A DNA stretch of 64,000 bases from Mycobacterium saskatchewanense (lineage in GTDB: Bacteria > Actinomycetota > Actinomycetes > Mycobacteriales > Mycobacteriaceae), in the NCBI RefSeq assembly GCF_010729105.1, contig NZ_AP022573.1, forward strand, positions 3,534,001-3,598,000. The letters run 5' to 3'. The stretch's first letter is position 1; each line of letters begins with the position of its first letter. Positions 1 to 9,551 of the stretch are shown piece by piece. The translations under genes were made by a program, and so were the position numbers. The notes below the pieces were generated by a model. The model was not told where the DNA came from and ran no database searches. It was given only the letters and a program-made list of their open reading frames with translations.

Positions 1-447
1 CTGCCCAAGGGCCACATCGAAATGGGCGAGACCGCCGAACAGACCGCCATCAGAGAGGTCGCCGAGGAAACCGGGATCCGCGGCAGCGTGCTCGCCGCGC
101 TGGGCCGTATCGACTACTGGTTCGTCACCGACGGGCGGCGGGTGCACAAGACGGTGCACCACTACCTGATGCGCTTCTCCGGTGGAGAGCTGTGCGACGA
201 AGACCTCGAGGTCGCCGAGGTGGCGTGGGTCCCGATGACCGAGTTACCGTCGCGGCTGGCGTACGCCGACGAACGCCGCCTGGCCCAGGTGGCCGACGAG
301 CTCATCGACAAGCTGCAGAACGATGGCCCCGCCGCGCTCCCGCCGCTGCCCGCTTCCACGCCGCGGCGGCGCCCGCAAACGCACTCGCGGACCCGCCGTT
401 CCGGCTGGCCCGCGGGCCGGAAGAACGGTCACGGGCCCGGGTCGTGA
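1..447 (+). CDS. mutT4: Nudix hydrolase, C-terminal part (MutT4-like)
   Basis: Partial gene; the reading frame is already open at base 1. The first 26 visible residues contain a complete Nudix box (G4, E10, R18-E19, E22-E23, G25 in the GX5EX7REUXEEXGU pattern), which binds the divalent metal and hydrolyses nucleoside diphosphates linked to another moiety. The tail (about residues 110-148) is Arg/Pro/Ala-rich and low complexity. The stop overlaps the GTG start of the next gene (GTGA), so the two are probably translationally coupled. Position upstream of the MurJ-SigM block matches M. tuberculosis mutT4 (Rv3908). Nudix membership is certain; the substrate cannot be read from sequence. Confidence 0.85.
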   Translation: MPKGHIEMGETAEQTAIREVAEETGIRGSVLAALGRIDYWFVTDGRRVHKTVHHYLMRFSGGELCDEDLEVAEVAWVPMTELPSRLAYADERRLAQVADELIDKLQNDGPAALPPLPASTPRRRPQTHSRTRRSGWPAGRKNGHGPGS

Positions 448-2858
448 CCGCGCCGCAACTCTGCTGGGCCGGCTTCGCGCGCCTCGCCGCAGTGGTCTGC
501 ATCGTCGCCGTTCTTGTGATGCTCACGGCACCCTTCGGCGCCGTCGTCCCGCGCGCGACCGCGGGCGAGCCCGGCGCGACCCCGTTCGTCCGTGTCCGCA
601 TCGACCAGGTCACCCCTGACGTCGTGACTACCACGAGCCCGCCCCTGGTCACCGTCAGCGGCATGGTGACCAACGTCGGCGACCGGCCCGTTCGCGACGT
701 GATGGTGCGCCTCGAGCACGCCGGCGCCGTCACCGGCTCAGCCGGCTTGCGCACCTCCCTGGACGGCAGCACCGACCAGTACCAGGCCGCCGCCGACTTC
801 CTGACCGTGTCCCCCGAGCTCCAGCGCGGCCAGGAAGCGGGCTTCACCCTGACCGCGCCGCTGCGCTCGCTGGCCAAGCCGTCGCTGGACGTCGACAAGC
901 CCGCAATCTATCCGGTGCTGGTCAACGTGAACGGCACTCCGGATTACGGGGCCCCCGCCCGGCTCGACAACGCGCGGTTCCTGCTGCCGGTGGTCGGTGT
1001 CCCGCCCGACAAGGCCGACGAGTTGGATTCCGCCGTCGCCCCCGACACCTCGAAACCCGTGTGGATCACCATGCTGTGGCCGCTCGCCGACCGCCCCCGG
1101 CTGGCCCCCGGGGTGCCCGGCGGCGCGATCCCGGTCCGGCTCGTCGACGACGACCTTGCCACCTCGCTGGCCACCGGCGGCCGACTGGACACCCTGCTGT
1201 CCGCGGCCGAGGTTGCCACCGGGCACGACGCGGACCCCGACGGCGCCGTCGGCCGCGCGCTGTGCCTCGCCGTCGACCCCGACCTGCTGGTGACGGTGAA
1301 CGCCATGACCGCCGGGTACGTGGTGTCGAACTCGCCCGAGGGGCCCGCCCAGCAACCGGGGACCCCGACACACCCGGGGACGGGCCAGGCCGCGGCGACC
1401 GAATGGTTGAACCGGCTCCGGGCGCTCGCCCACCGGACGTGCGTCGCGCCCCTGCCCTACGCGCAGGCGGACCTGGACGCTCTGCAGCGGGTCAACGACC
1501 CAGGGCTCAGCGCGACCGCCACCAGCAACGTCGGCACCATCGTCGACCGCATCCTCGGGATCACTTCCACTCGCGGCGCCACGCTGCTGCCCGACGGGCC
1601 GTTGACCAACCGCGCGATCAACCTGCTCAGCGCCGACGACAGCACCGTCGCTGTCGCCGCGGCCGAACTGTCCGCCGCCCAGGACTTCAACAGCGACGCC
1701 TCCGAGAGCGTCGACACCGCGCCCCGGCGGCTGTCCCCGCAGGTGGTGGTCGCGCCGTTCGATCCGGCCGTCGGTGCCGCGCTCGCCGGCGTCGGAACCA
1801 ATCCGGTCGTCCCCACCTACCTGGACTCGTCGCTGACCGTCCGGCTCACCCACGATTCGGCGACCGCGCGGCGCCAGGACGCGCTCGGCTCCATGTTCTG
1901 GCATCCGCTGCAGCGCGACGACGCGCCCCGCACCCAACTGCTGGTCCCGCCCGCGACCTGGACGCTGCGGGTCGAGGACGCGCAGGTCATCCTGACCGCG
2001 CTGGCCACCACCATCCACTCGGGGCTGGCGGTGCCCCGCCCGCTGCCCGCCGTGATCGCCGAGGCCGCCTCCCGCACCGAGCCTCAGGAACCCGCCGGGG
2101 CCTCCCCGTCGTCGCGCGGCAGCTTCAGCGACGAGGTCACCGCAGCCGTCGCCGGACAGGTCGGCCGCCTGTGGGGCCTGACCTCGGCGCTCAACACCGA
2201 CGAACGCACCGGCTTGACCGGGGCCCAGTACACCGCCCCGCTGCGCGAGGACATGCTGCGCGCGCTGAGCCAGTCGGAACCCCCCGACACCCGCAACGGG
2301 CTGGCGCAGCAACGGCTGGCGGTGGTCGGCGCCACGATCAACGACCTGTTCGGGGCGGTCACGATCGTCAACCCGGGCGGCTCCTACACCCTGGCCACCG
2401 AGCACAGCCCCCTGCCGCTGGCGCTGCACAACGGGCTCGCCGTCCCGATCCGCGTGCGCCTACAAGTCGACGCCCCGCCGGGCATGACCGTCACCGACCT
2501 CGGCGTCATCGAGCTGCCACCGGGCTACCTTCCGCTGCGGGTGCCGATCGAGGTGAATTTCACCCAGCGCGTCGCGATCGACGTGACGCTGCGGACCCCG
2601 GACGGCATGCGGCTGGGTGACCCTGTGCGCCTGTCGGTGCACTCGAACGCCTACGGCAAGGTGCTGTTCGCCATCACGCTGTCGGCCGCGGCGGTGCTGG
2701 TGCTACTGGCCGGGCGGCGACTGTGGCACCGTTTCCGCGGCCAGCCCGATCGCGCCGACCTCGACCGCCCGGACCCGCATGATGCCCGGCCCGTCCGGAG
2801 ACACGGTGAGGCGCACGACGCGCTCGACCACCGGGTCGATCACGAGCATCGAGTATGA
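444..2858 (+). CDS. Conserved secreted, membrane-anchored protein (Rv3909-like)
   Basis: Protein of 804 residues. I chose GTG at 444 because it overlaps the upstream stop and is followed at once by a hydrophobic signal segment (residues about 9-30: [19 protein letters not shown]). An upstream start in the same frame would put an Arg-rich, Nudix-overlapping tail before it. A second hydrophobic helix near the C-terminus (about residues 734-752, [19 protein letters not shown]), followed by a basic/acidic tail, suggests a large extracytoplasmic domain anchored by one C-terminal membrane helix. It overlaps murJ by ATGA. Function is not established to my knowledge; the constant position before murJ suggests a cell-envelope role. 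Confidence 0.8.
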   Translation: MTAPQLCWAGFARLAAVVCIVAVLVMLTAPFGAVVPRATAGEPGATPFVRVRIDQVTPDVVTTTSPPLVTVSGMVTNVGDRPVRDVMVRLEHAGAVTGSAGLRTSLDGSTDQYQAAADFLTVSPELQRGQEAGFTLTAPLRSLAKPSLDVDKPAIYPVLVNVNGTPDYGAPARLDNARFLLPVVGVPPDKADELDSAVAPDTSKPVWITMLWPLADRPRLAPGVPGGAIPVRLVDDDLATSLATGGRLDTLLSAAEVATGHDADPDGAVGRALCLAVDPDLLVTVNAMTAGYVVSNSPEGPAQQPGTPTHPGTGQAAATEWLNRLRALAHRTCVAPLPYAQADLDALQRVNDPGLSATATSNVGTIVDRILGITSTRGATLLPDGPLTNRAINLLSADDSTVAVAAAELSAAQDFNSDASESVDTAPRRLSPQVVVAPFDPAVGAALAGVGTNPVVPTYLDSSLTVRLTHDSATARRQDALGSMFWHPLQRDDAPRTQLLVPPATWTLRVEDAQVILTALATTIHSGLAVPRPLPAVIAEAASRTEPQEPAGASPSSRGSFSDEVTAAVAGQVGRLWGLTSALNTDERTGLTGAQYTAPLREDMLRALSQSEPPDTRNGLAQQRLAVVGATINDLFGAVTIVNPGGSYTLATEHSPLPLALHNGLAVPIRVRLQVDAPPGMTVTDLGVIELPPGYLPLRVPIEVNFTQRVAIDVTLRTPDGMRLGDPVRLSVHSNAYGKVLFAITLSAAAVLVLLAGRRLWHRFRGQPDRADLDRPDPHDARPVRRHGEAHDALDHRVDHEHRV

Positions 2859-5800
2859 ACCCCGCGTACCCGCAGGCGCACCCGCCGCAACGGCGCCTGC
2901 CGCAGCCACGGCGTGATCCGAAATCACCCCCGACCGGTCCGCTGCCTCCCGTCCCGGCCGGGATCGACCGCCGGCGGCCCGAGCTGTCCGACGCGGCCCT
3001 GGTCTCGCGGTCATGGGCGATGGCGTTCGCGACGCTGGTCAGCCGGCTCACCGGCTTCGCGCGGATCGTGGTGCTCGCCGCGATCCTGGGCGCGGCGCTA
3101 TCCAGCGCCTTCTCGGTAGCCAACCAGCTGCCGAACCTGGTCGCGGCGCTCGTGCTGGAGGCGACGTTCACCGCGATCTTCGTGCCGGTGCTGGCCCGCG
3201 CCGAGCAGAGCGACCCCGACGGGGGCGCGGCATTCGTGCGGCGCCTGGTCACTTTGACGACGACGCTGCTGCTGCTCGCGACGGCGCTCTCGGTGCTGGC
3301 CGCGCCGCTGCTGGTACGGCTGATGCTGGGCCGCCATCCCCAGGTCAACGAGGCGCTGACCACCGCCTTCGCCTACCTGCTGCTGCCGCAGGTGCTGGCC
3401 TACGGCCTGACGTCGGTGTTCATGGCGATCCTCAACACCCGCAACGTGTTCGGGCCGACGGCGTGGGCGCCCGTGGTCAACAACGTCGTCGCGCTGATCA
3501 CCCTGGGCGTCTACCTCGCCGTGCCCGGCGAGCTGTCGGTCGATCCCGTCCGGATGGGCAACACCAAGCTGCTGGTCCTCGGGATCGGCACCACGTTGGG
3601 GGTGTTCGCGCAGACCGCGCTGCTGCTGGCGGCCCTGCAGCGTCAGCACGTCAGCCTGCGCCCCTTGTGGGGGATCGACGACCGCCTCAAGCGCTTCGGT
3701 GCGATGGCCGCCGCCATGGTGCTCTACGTGCTGATCAGCCAACTCGGTCTGGTGATCGGAAACCAGATCGCCAGCACGGCGGCGGCTTCCGGGCCCGCCA
3801 TCTACAACTACACCTGGCTGGTCCTCATGCTGCCGTTCGGCATCATCGGGGTCACCGTGCTCACGGTCGTCATGCCGCGGCTGAGCCGCAACGCCGCCGC
3901 CGACGACACCAAGGCGGTGCTGGCCGACCTGTCGCTCGCGACCCGCCTGACCCTGATCACGCTCATCCCGATCGTGGCTTTTATGACGGTCGGCGGGCCG
4001 GCGATCGGCAGCGCGCTGTTCGCCTACGGTCACTTCGGCGACGTCGACGCCGGCTACCTGGGCGCCGCGATCGCGCTGTCGGCGTTCACGTTGATCCCGT
4101 ACGGGCTGGTGCTGCTGCAGCTGCGGGTGTTCTACGCGCGCGAGCAGCCCTGGACTCCGATTGTCATCATCCTGGTCATCACCGCGGTCAAGATCGCCGG
4201 CTCGGTGCTTTCGCCACACCTGACCGGTGACCACAAGCTGGTGGCCGGACTCCTCGGCTCGGCCAACGGGGTCGGCTTCCTGGCCGGCGCGGTCGTCGGC
4301 TATCACCTGCTGCGCCGTACCCTGCTGCCCGCCGGCGGCCACCTGCTCGCCCTCGGCGAGGTGCGCACGATCCTGGTGACGATCGCCGCCTCCATGGCCG
4401 CCGGCCTGGTCGCCCACGTCGCCGACCACCTGCTGCGGTTGGGCCAGCTCACCGCGCACGGGGGCGGCGCCGGCTCTTTGCTACGGCTCATCATCCTGGC
4501 CGCGATCATGTTGCCGATCACGGCCGCGGTGATGTTGCGCGCGCGGGTCCCCGAGGCACAGGCAGCTTTGGACGCCGCCAGGCGCCGCATCCGCGGGCCC
4601 GCCGCAACGCCCACGCACGGCCAAGCGGGCGCTGTGCCGGATCGATCGTCCGCCCCCCGCCCGGTCACGTACCCTGAGCAGAGGAATTCGTCCCCGCCGG
4701 GGGTCAATGCGGTCCAGCAGCCGATCCGGCATGGATCTCCGGGCGGGCCTCCGGAGCGGGCAGCCAGCGCCCCAATAACGAAAGGACCGGAGGTGACCGA
4801 CCACCCAGTGGAAAGCGCCGCGTCCGGCGCTGGATCCGGCGTCGGATCCGGCTCGGTGTCCGGCCCCCAACGGCGGCGACCGGTTGCCGACGATTTCCAG
4901 CCCGACATCCCGGCCGAACGCGAGACCGAGCAGCCCGCATCCCGCCCGTCCGACCCGCTGAACGGCCGCCTTTCGGCCGATGCGGCCCGCGGCCCCATCG
5001 CGTTCGACGCGCCCCGTGAGCGCGGCCCCGAACCGGCGGCCCCCGCGGACGACATGCACCTGGTACCCGGCGCCCGGATCGCCGGCGGCCGGTACCGCCT
5101 CCTGGTCTTCCACGGCGGCGCTCCTCCCCTGCAGTTCTGGCAGGCGCTGGATACCGCACTGGACCGACAGGTGGCGCTGACCTTTGTCGACCCCGACGGC
5201 GCGCTGCCCAAGGAGGTGCTCCAAGACATCCTCGCCCGCACTCTGCGGCTGAGCCGGATCGACAAGCCCGGCATCGCGCGCGTGCTCGACGTCGTCCACA
5301 CCGCGCACGGCGGCCTGGTGGTGTCCGAGTGGATCCGGGGCGGATCGCTGCAGGAGGTGGCCGATACGTCCCCGTCGCCCGTGGGCGCCGTCCGTGCGAT
5401 GCAGTCGCTGGCCGCCGCCGCCGAAGCGGCCCACCGCGCGGGAGTGGCCCTGTCCATCGACCACCCCAACCGCGTCCGCGTCAGCATCGAAGGCGACGTG
5501 GTCCTCGCCTACCCGGCTACCATGCCCGACGCCAACCCGCAGGACGACATCCGCGGGATCGGCGCCGCCCTCTATGCCCTGCTGGTCAACCGGTGGCCGC
5601 TGCCCGAGTCCGGGGTGCGTAGCGGGCTGGCGCCGGCCGAGCGGGATGCCACCGGCAACCCTGTCGAACCCATGGCCGTCGACCGCGACATCCCGTTCCA
5701 GATTTCCGCCGTCGCCGTCCGCGCGGTCCAGGAAGACGGCGGAATACGCAGTGCGTCAACGCTTTTGAACCTGCTGCAGCAGGCGACCGCGGTGGCCGAC

Positions 5801-6529
5801 CGCACCGAGGTGCTCGGCCCGATCGACGATTCGGCGCCGCCGCCGTCGCCGCGGACAACGACCGCCCGCGACAGTGCGGCCTACGCGCGGCGCCGCCGCA
5901 ACCTGCTGATCGGCCTGGGCGCCGGTTTGGTGGTGATCGTGGTGGCCCTGGTGGTGCTCGCGTCGGTGGTGAGCAAGATCTTCGGCAACCTCGGCGGCGG
6001 CCTCAACAAGGACGAGCTCGGGCTCAACGGCCCCTCTTCCTCAACGGCGTCGTCGGCCGTCAGTTCGGCCCCCGCGGGCAGCACTGTCAAGCCGACGAAG
6101 GCGACGGTCTTCTCGCCCGACGGCGAGGCCGACAACCCGGGCCAGGCGGGCCAGGCGATCGACGGCAATCCGACCACTTCCTGGGAAAGCGACACCTACA
6201 CCGACCCGGTCCCGTTCCCCAGCTTCAAGACCGGCGAGGGCCTGATGCTGCAACTGCCCAGCCCCACCGTGGTCGGGGCGGTCAACATCGACATCTCGAG
6301 CACCGGCACCAAAGTCGAGATCCGCTCGTCCTCCAGCCCGACGCCGTCGCGACTGGAGGACACCACCGTCCTGGCGCCGGCAACGACGCTCAAACCGGGC
6401 CACAACACCATTGCGGTCAAGTCCGCGGCCCCCACCTCCAACCTGCTGGTGTGGATCGCCACGCTGGGCACCACCGACGGCAAGAGCAAGGCCGCAATCT
6501 CGGAAATCACGGTCCAGGCCGCATCCTGA
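2855..6529 (+). CDS. murJ: MurJ (MviN) lipid II flippase fused to a pseudokinase
   Basis: 1224 residues. Residues about 50-570 form the polytopic MviN/MurJ domain that moves lipid II across the membrane. A Pro/Gly/Ser-rich linker follows. Residues about 730-990 are kinase-like (GRYRLLVFHGG resembles a glycine loop) but lack the catalytic Lys, HRD and DFG motifs, so this is a pseudokinase. One membrane helix lies near residues 1014-1036 (LLIGLGAGLVVIVVALVVLAS). The last ~185 residues are predicted extracytoplasmic and resemble a discoidin/galactose-binding fold. In mycobacteria PknB phosphorylates the pseudokinase part and FhaA then binds it; pknB and fhaA are in this window. The start overlaps the previous stop (ATGA). 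It is slightly longer than the M. tuberculosis protein, mostly in the linker. Confidence 0.93.
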   Translation: MNPAYPQAHPPQRRLPQPRRDPKSPPTGPLPPVPAGIDRRRPELSDAALVSRSWAMAFATLVSRLTGFARIVVLAAILGAALSSAFSVANQLPNLVAALVLEATFTAIFVPVLARAEQSDPDGGAAFVRRLVTLTTTLLLLATALSVLAAPLLVRLMLGRHPQVNEALTTAFAYLLLPQVLAYGLTSVFMAILNTRNVFGPTAWAPVVNNVVALITLGVYLAVPGELSVDPVRMGNTKLLVLGIGTTLGVFAQTALLLAALQRQHVSLRPLWGIDDRLKRFGAMAAAMVLYVLISQLGLVIGNQIASTAAASGPAIYNYTWLVLMLPFGIIGVTVLTVVMPRLSRNAAADDTKAVLADLSLATRLTLITLIPIVAFMTVGGPAIGSALFAYGHFGDVDAGYLGAAIALSAFTLIPYGLVLLQLRVFYAREQPWTPIVIILVITAVKIAGSVLSPHLTGDHKLVAGLLGSANGVGFLAGAVVGYHLLRRTLLPAGGHLLALGEVRTILVTIAASMAAGLVAHVADHLLRLGQLTAHGGGAGSLLRLIILAAIMLPITAAVMLRARVPEAQAALDAARRRIRGPAATPTHGQAGAVPDRSSAPRPVTYPEQRNSSPPGVNAVQQPIRHGSPGGPPERAASAPITKGPEVTDHPVESAASGAGSGVGSGSVSGPQRRRPVADDFQPDIPAERETEQPASRPSDPLNGRLSADAARGPIAFDAPRERGPEPAAPADDMHLVPGARIAGGRYRLLVFHGGAPPLQFWQALDTALDRQVALTFVDPDGALPKEVLQDILARTLRLSRIDKPGIARVLDVVHTAHGGLVVSEWIRGGSLQEVADTSPSPVGAVRAMQSLAAAAEAAHRAGVALSIDHPNRVRVSIEGDVVLAYPATMPDANPQDDIRGIGAALYALLVNRWPLPESGVRSGLAPAERDATGNPVEPMAVDRDIPFQISAVAVRAVQEDGGIRSASTLLNLLQQATAVADRTEVLGPIDDSAPPPSPRTTTARDSAAYARRRRNLLIGLGAGLVVIVVALVVLASVVSKIFGNLGGGLNKDELGLNGPSSSTASSAVSSAPAGSTVKPTKATVFSPDGEADNPGQAGQAIDGNPTTSWESDTYTDPVPFPSFKTGEGLMLQLPSPTVVGAVNIDISSTGTKVEIRSSSSPTPSRLEDTTVLAPATTLKPGHNTIAVKSAAPTSNLLVWIATLGTTDGKSKAAISEITVQAAS

Positions 6530-6593
6530 CAAAGCTCACAGGTGTGTACGGCGGTGAAGTGCCGCGCAACACCCCATTGGTTACTGTCCGGCC

Positions 6594-7166
6594 GTGGGTC
6601 TCGGGCGACACGTCTTTCAGCGCGAACGCAGCGACGCCGAGCTGCTGGCAGCGCATGTCGCGGGCGATCGCTACGCCTTCGGCGAGTTGTTCAACCGCCA
6701 CCAACGGCAGCTGCACCGGCTGGCCAGGCTGACCACCCGCTCCCCCGAGGACGCCGAAGACGCCCTGCAGGATGCGATGCTGTCGGCGCACCGCGGCGCC
6801 GGCTCCTTCCGGCACGACGCCGCCGTCGCCAGCTGGCTGCACCGCATCGTGGTCAACGCCTGCCTCGACCGGCTCCGGCGCGCGCGAACCCACCCGACGG
6901 CACCGCTCGAAGACGTCCACCCGGTCGCCGACCGGACGGCCCAAGTGGACACCGCGATCCTCGTGCACCGCGCGCTGATGCGCCTGCCCGTCGAGCAACG
7001 CGCCGCGGTGGTCGCCGTCGACATGCAGGGCTACTCGGTCGCCGACACCGCCGCGCTGTTGGGCGTCGCTGAGGGCACCGTGAAGAGCCGCTGCGCCCGC
7101 GCCCGGGTCCGGCTCGCCGAACTCCTCGGCTATCTCGATGCCGGCGATCCCGCCGACCTGACCTGA
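6594..7166 (+). CDS. sigM: ECF RNA polymerase sigma factor SigM
   Basis: 190 residues, the size of a group 4 (ECF) sigma factor. Region 2 is seen around residues 18-85 (YAFGELFNRH, then the DALQDAML and SWLHRIVVNACLDRLRR stretch) and region 4 around 125-180 (LPVEQRAAVVAVDMQGYS, then GVAEGTVKSRCARAR, the -35-binding helix-turn-helix). The start is GTG at 6594; it lies close to the end of murJ, and no strong ribosome site is visible. The anti-sigma gene follows 45 bp downstream. In M. tuberculosis SigM controls ESX-related and surface-lipid genes, as known for the family; no SigM-type promoter was obvious upstream. Confidence 0.9.
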   Translation: MGLGRHVFQRERSDAELLAAHVAGDRYAFGELFNRHQRQLHRLARLTTRSPEDAEDALQDAMLSAHRGAGSFRHDAAVASWLHRIVVNACLDRLRRARTHPTAPLEDVHPVADRTAQVDTAILVHRALMRLPVEQRAAVVAVDMQGYSVADTAALLGVAEGTVKSRCARARVRLAELLGYLDAGDPADLT

Positions 7167-7211
7167 CACCGCCCTCGCCAACCCACCGGCGCATATCGGA
7201 CACTGGGGCGG

Positions 7212-7976
7212 ATGGGTGCAAACGACGCTGGCGATGACGACCCGGACCCCGGCGACGCCGGGGCAGAGCCGCCGCTGACGGTCGAACTGCTCGCCGACCT
7301 GCAGGCCGGACTGCTCGACGACGAGTCCGCCGCCCGGGTCCGCCGACGGGTACGCGCCGACCCGCACGCCAAGACCGTGCTGCGGGCCCTGGACCAGGTG
7401 CGCCGCGATGTCGCCGATGCCGGCAGGGATCCAGCGGCGGGGCCAGACTTTCCACAGGCGGTCGCCGACAAACTCGCGGCCGCCGTGGCGGCTAACCCAG
7501 GGACCGGGCGCGCAACCGCCACCCATTCCGTCCGCCCGCGCATCCGACCCGCCCGAGTCGCCGCGGCAGCAGCCGGTCTGTGCGCAGTGCTGGCCGCGGT
7601 CGGGTTCGGGACCGCGGCGCTGCTCGACGAGCCGGCGTCCGCGCCGAGCACCCCCACGACGGCCGAGCACATCACCGTTTCGCCGCCGATGGTGATTCCG
7701 CTCTCGCAAAGCGAGATCCTGGCCCTGCTCGGCCGCACCCCGGAGTACGGCCCGCTCACCGACGCGGCCCACCGCGCGTCCTGCCTCAGCGGCCTGGGCT
7801 ATCCGGCGTCGACCCAGGTCCTGGGCGCCCGGCCGATCGAGATCAACGCCCGTCCCGGTGAGCTGCTCGTCCTGCCGGGCGACACGCCCGACAGCCTGTC
7901 GGTCTTCGCGGTGGCGTCGAACTGCAGCGCGGCCGATACCGGGCTGCTGGCCAACACCCAGGTGCCGCGGTCCTAG
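7212..7976 (+). CDS. rsmA: Anti-sigma-M factor RsmA
   Basis: 254 residues with one membrane helix at about 114-137 (RVAAAAAGLCAVLAAVGFGT). The N-terminal ~110 residues are cytoplasmic and charged, with the helical layout of anti-sigma domains (LLADLQAGLLDDESAARVRRR). The C-terminal ~115 residues are outside the membrane. No HxxxCxxC zinc motif is visible, so this is not a zinc anti-sigma factor. Position directly after sigM and the topology match M. tuberculosis Rv3912, which binds SigM and holds it at the membrane. Confidence 0.85.
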   Translation: MGANDAGDDDPDPGDAGAEPPLTVELLADLQAGLLDDESAARVRRRVRADPHAKTVLRALDQVRRDVADAGRDPAAGPDFPQAVADKLAAAVAANPGTGRATATHSVRPRIRPARVAAAAAGLCAVLAAVGFGTAALLDEPASAPSTPTTAEHITVSPPMVIPLSQSEILALLGRTPEYGPLTDAAHRASCLSGLGYPASTQVLGARPIEINARPGELLVLPGDTPDSLSVFAVASNCSAADTGLLANTQVPRS

Positions 7977-7993
7977 GGTGGTGCGACGCGCGT

Positions 7994-8020
7994 GGGAACA
8001 CCCGGGCCTACGCTGGCGTT
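7994..8020 (+). promoter_or_regulatory. SigH-type promoter of trxB-trxC
   Basis: GGGAACA at 7994-8000, a 16-bp spacer, then CGTT at 8017-8020. This matches the SigH/SigR consensus (GGGAAYA, 16-17 bp, CGTT) used for thiol-oxidative stress genes. It lies 37 bp before the trxB start. SigH control of trxB2-trxC is established in M. tuberculosis. Confidence 0.85.
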
Positions 8021-8057
8021 TACAGGAATCCGAAGATCATTCTTCTGAAAGGCTCGT

Positions 8058-9068
8058 ATGACTGGCGACACTGTCCACGACGTGATCATCATCGGTTCGG
8101 GTCCCGCCGGATACACCGCGGCCCTGTACACCGCCCGCGCCCAGCTGGCGCCGCTCGTCTTCGAGGGCACGGCGTTCGGCGGCGCGCTGATGACCACCAC
8201 CGAGGTGGAGAACTTCCCCGGCTTCCGCGACGGCATCACCGGTCCGGAGCTGATGGATCAGATGCGCGAGCAGGCGCTGCGCTTCGGCGCCGATCTGCGC
8301 ATGGAGGACATCGAGTCCGTTTCGCTCGACGGCGCGGTCAAGTCCGTGGTGACCGCCGACGGGGAAATCCACCGCGCCCGGGCGATCATCCTGGCGATGG
8401 GTGCCGCGGCCCGCTACCTCGGGGTCCCGGGTGAGCAGGAGTTGCTGGGACGAGGTGTGAGTTCTTGTGCCACCTGCGACGGGTTCTTCTTCCGCGACCA
8501 GGACATCGCCGTGGTGGGTGGCGGCGACTCGGCAATGGAGGAAGCGCTGTTCCTGACGCGGTTTGCCCGCAGCGTGACGCTGGTGCACCGCCGCGACGAA
8601 TTCCGGGCGTCGAAGATCATGCTCGACCGTGCCCGCGCCAACGACAAGATCACGTTCCTCACCAACCAGGCCGTCATGTCTGTCGAGGGGCAGGAGACCG
8701 TGACCGGATTGCGGTTGCGCCACACCGCCACTGGTGAGGAGACCACCATCGCCGTGACCGGTGTGTTCGTCGCCATCGGTCACGAGCCCCGTTCGGCGCT
8801 GGTGCGTGACGTCCTCGACGTCGACCCGGAGGGCTATGTCCTGGTGCGGGGCCGCACCACCAGCACTTCGCTGGACGGTGTTTTCGCCGCCGGCGATCTG
8901 GTCGACCGCACCTATCGGCAGGCCATCACTGCCGCGGGCAGCGGCTGTGCCGCGGCCATCGATGCGGAGCGCTGGCTGGCTGAACACGCGGCGTCCAGCG
9001 CGGCCGCGCAGGGTGATGCAACCGAATTTCCCGGCAGTACCGACACATTGATTGGAGCACCACAATGA
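8058..9068 (+). CDS. trxB: Thioredoxin reductase
   Basis: 336 residues, the usual length of low-Mr thioredoxin reductase. It transfers electrons from NADPH through FAD and a redox disulphide to thioredoxin. Seen: N-terminal FAD-binding [18 protein letters not shown] (residues 11-28), the redox pair CATC (C137 and C140), the NADPH-binding [12 protein letters not shown] just after it, and the C-terminal FAD motif [10 protein letters not shown]. The SigH-type promoter is immediately upstream, and the stop overlaps the trxC start (ATGA). Corresponds to trxB2 of M. tuberculosis. Confidence 0.97.
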   Translation: MTGDTVHDVIIIGSGPAGYTAALYTARAQLAPLVFEGTAFGGALMTTTEVENFPGFRDGITGPELMDQMREQALRFGADLRMEDIESVSLDGAVKSVVTADGEIHRARAIILAMGAAARYLGVPGEQELLGRGVSSCATCDGFFFRDQDIAVVGGGDSAMEEALFLTRFARSVTLVHRRDEFRASKIMLDRARANDKITFLTNQAVMSVEGQETVTGLRLRHTATGEETTIAVTGVFVAIGHEPRSALVRDVLDVDPEGYVLVRGRTTSTSLDGVFAAGDLVDRTYRQAITAAGSGCAAAIDAERWLAEHAASSAAAQGDATEFPGSTDTLIGAPQ

Positions 9069-9418
9069 CGGACGGCGAAAAGTCCGGCGCGACAATAGAA
9101 GTCTCCGACGCATCATTCTCTACCGAGGTGCTGTCGAGCAACACGCCTGTGCTGGTTGACTTTTGGGCTACGTGGTGTGGCCCGTGCAAAATGGTCGCGC
9201 CCGTGCTGGAGGAGATTGCCAGCGAGCGAGCGGGGCAGCTTACGGTCGCCAAGCTCGACGTCGACGCAAACCCCGAGACGGCGCGCGACTTTCAGGTGGT
9301 GTCGATCCCCACGATGATCCTCTTCAAAGACGGCCAGCCCGTGAAGCGAATCGTCGGCGCGAAGGGCAAGGCGGCGCTGCTGCGCGAGCTTTCCGACGCG
9401 GTTCCGAACCTCACCTGA
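9065..9418 (+). CDS. trxC: Thioredoxin
   Basis: 117 residues, single thioredoxin fold with the classical active site WCGPC (C38 and C41) after VLVDFWAT, and the cis-Pro loop [14 protein letters not shown] cytoplasmic protein disulphide reductant. Its ATG overlaps the trxB stop, so reductase and substrate are made together from the SigH-type promoter at 7994. Corresponds to TrxC (Rv3914). Confidence 0.97.
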   Translation: MTDGEKSGATIEVSDASFSTEVLSSNTPVLVDFWATWCGPCKMVAPVLEEIASERAGQLTVAKLDVDANPETARDFQVVSIPTMILFKDGQPVKRIVGAKGKAALLRELSDAVPNLT

Positions 9419-9551
9419 AACCCCCTTCGCGTCGACGCACCACGCCCCGCGGTTGGCCTGGGGTTTTCCCGAAATTGAGAAGCGTCTGCGACAATGACGA
9501 TTAGCTGGCGCCAGAATGCCGGTTGGTCAGTTTGTCTCGGAGGCCCTTGGT

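Noticed and set aside
738..2429. 563-residue minus-strand open frame
   Set aside because: Antisense shadow of the Rv3909-like gene; Gly/Gln/Arg-rich text without motifs, and the plus frame has clear protein features and homology.
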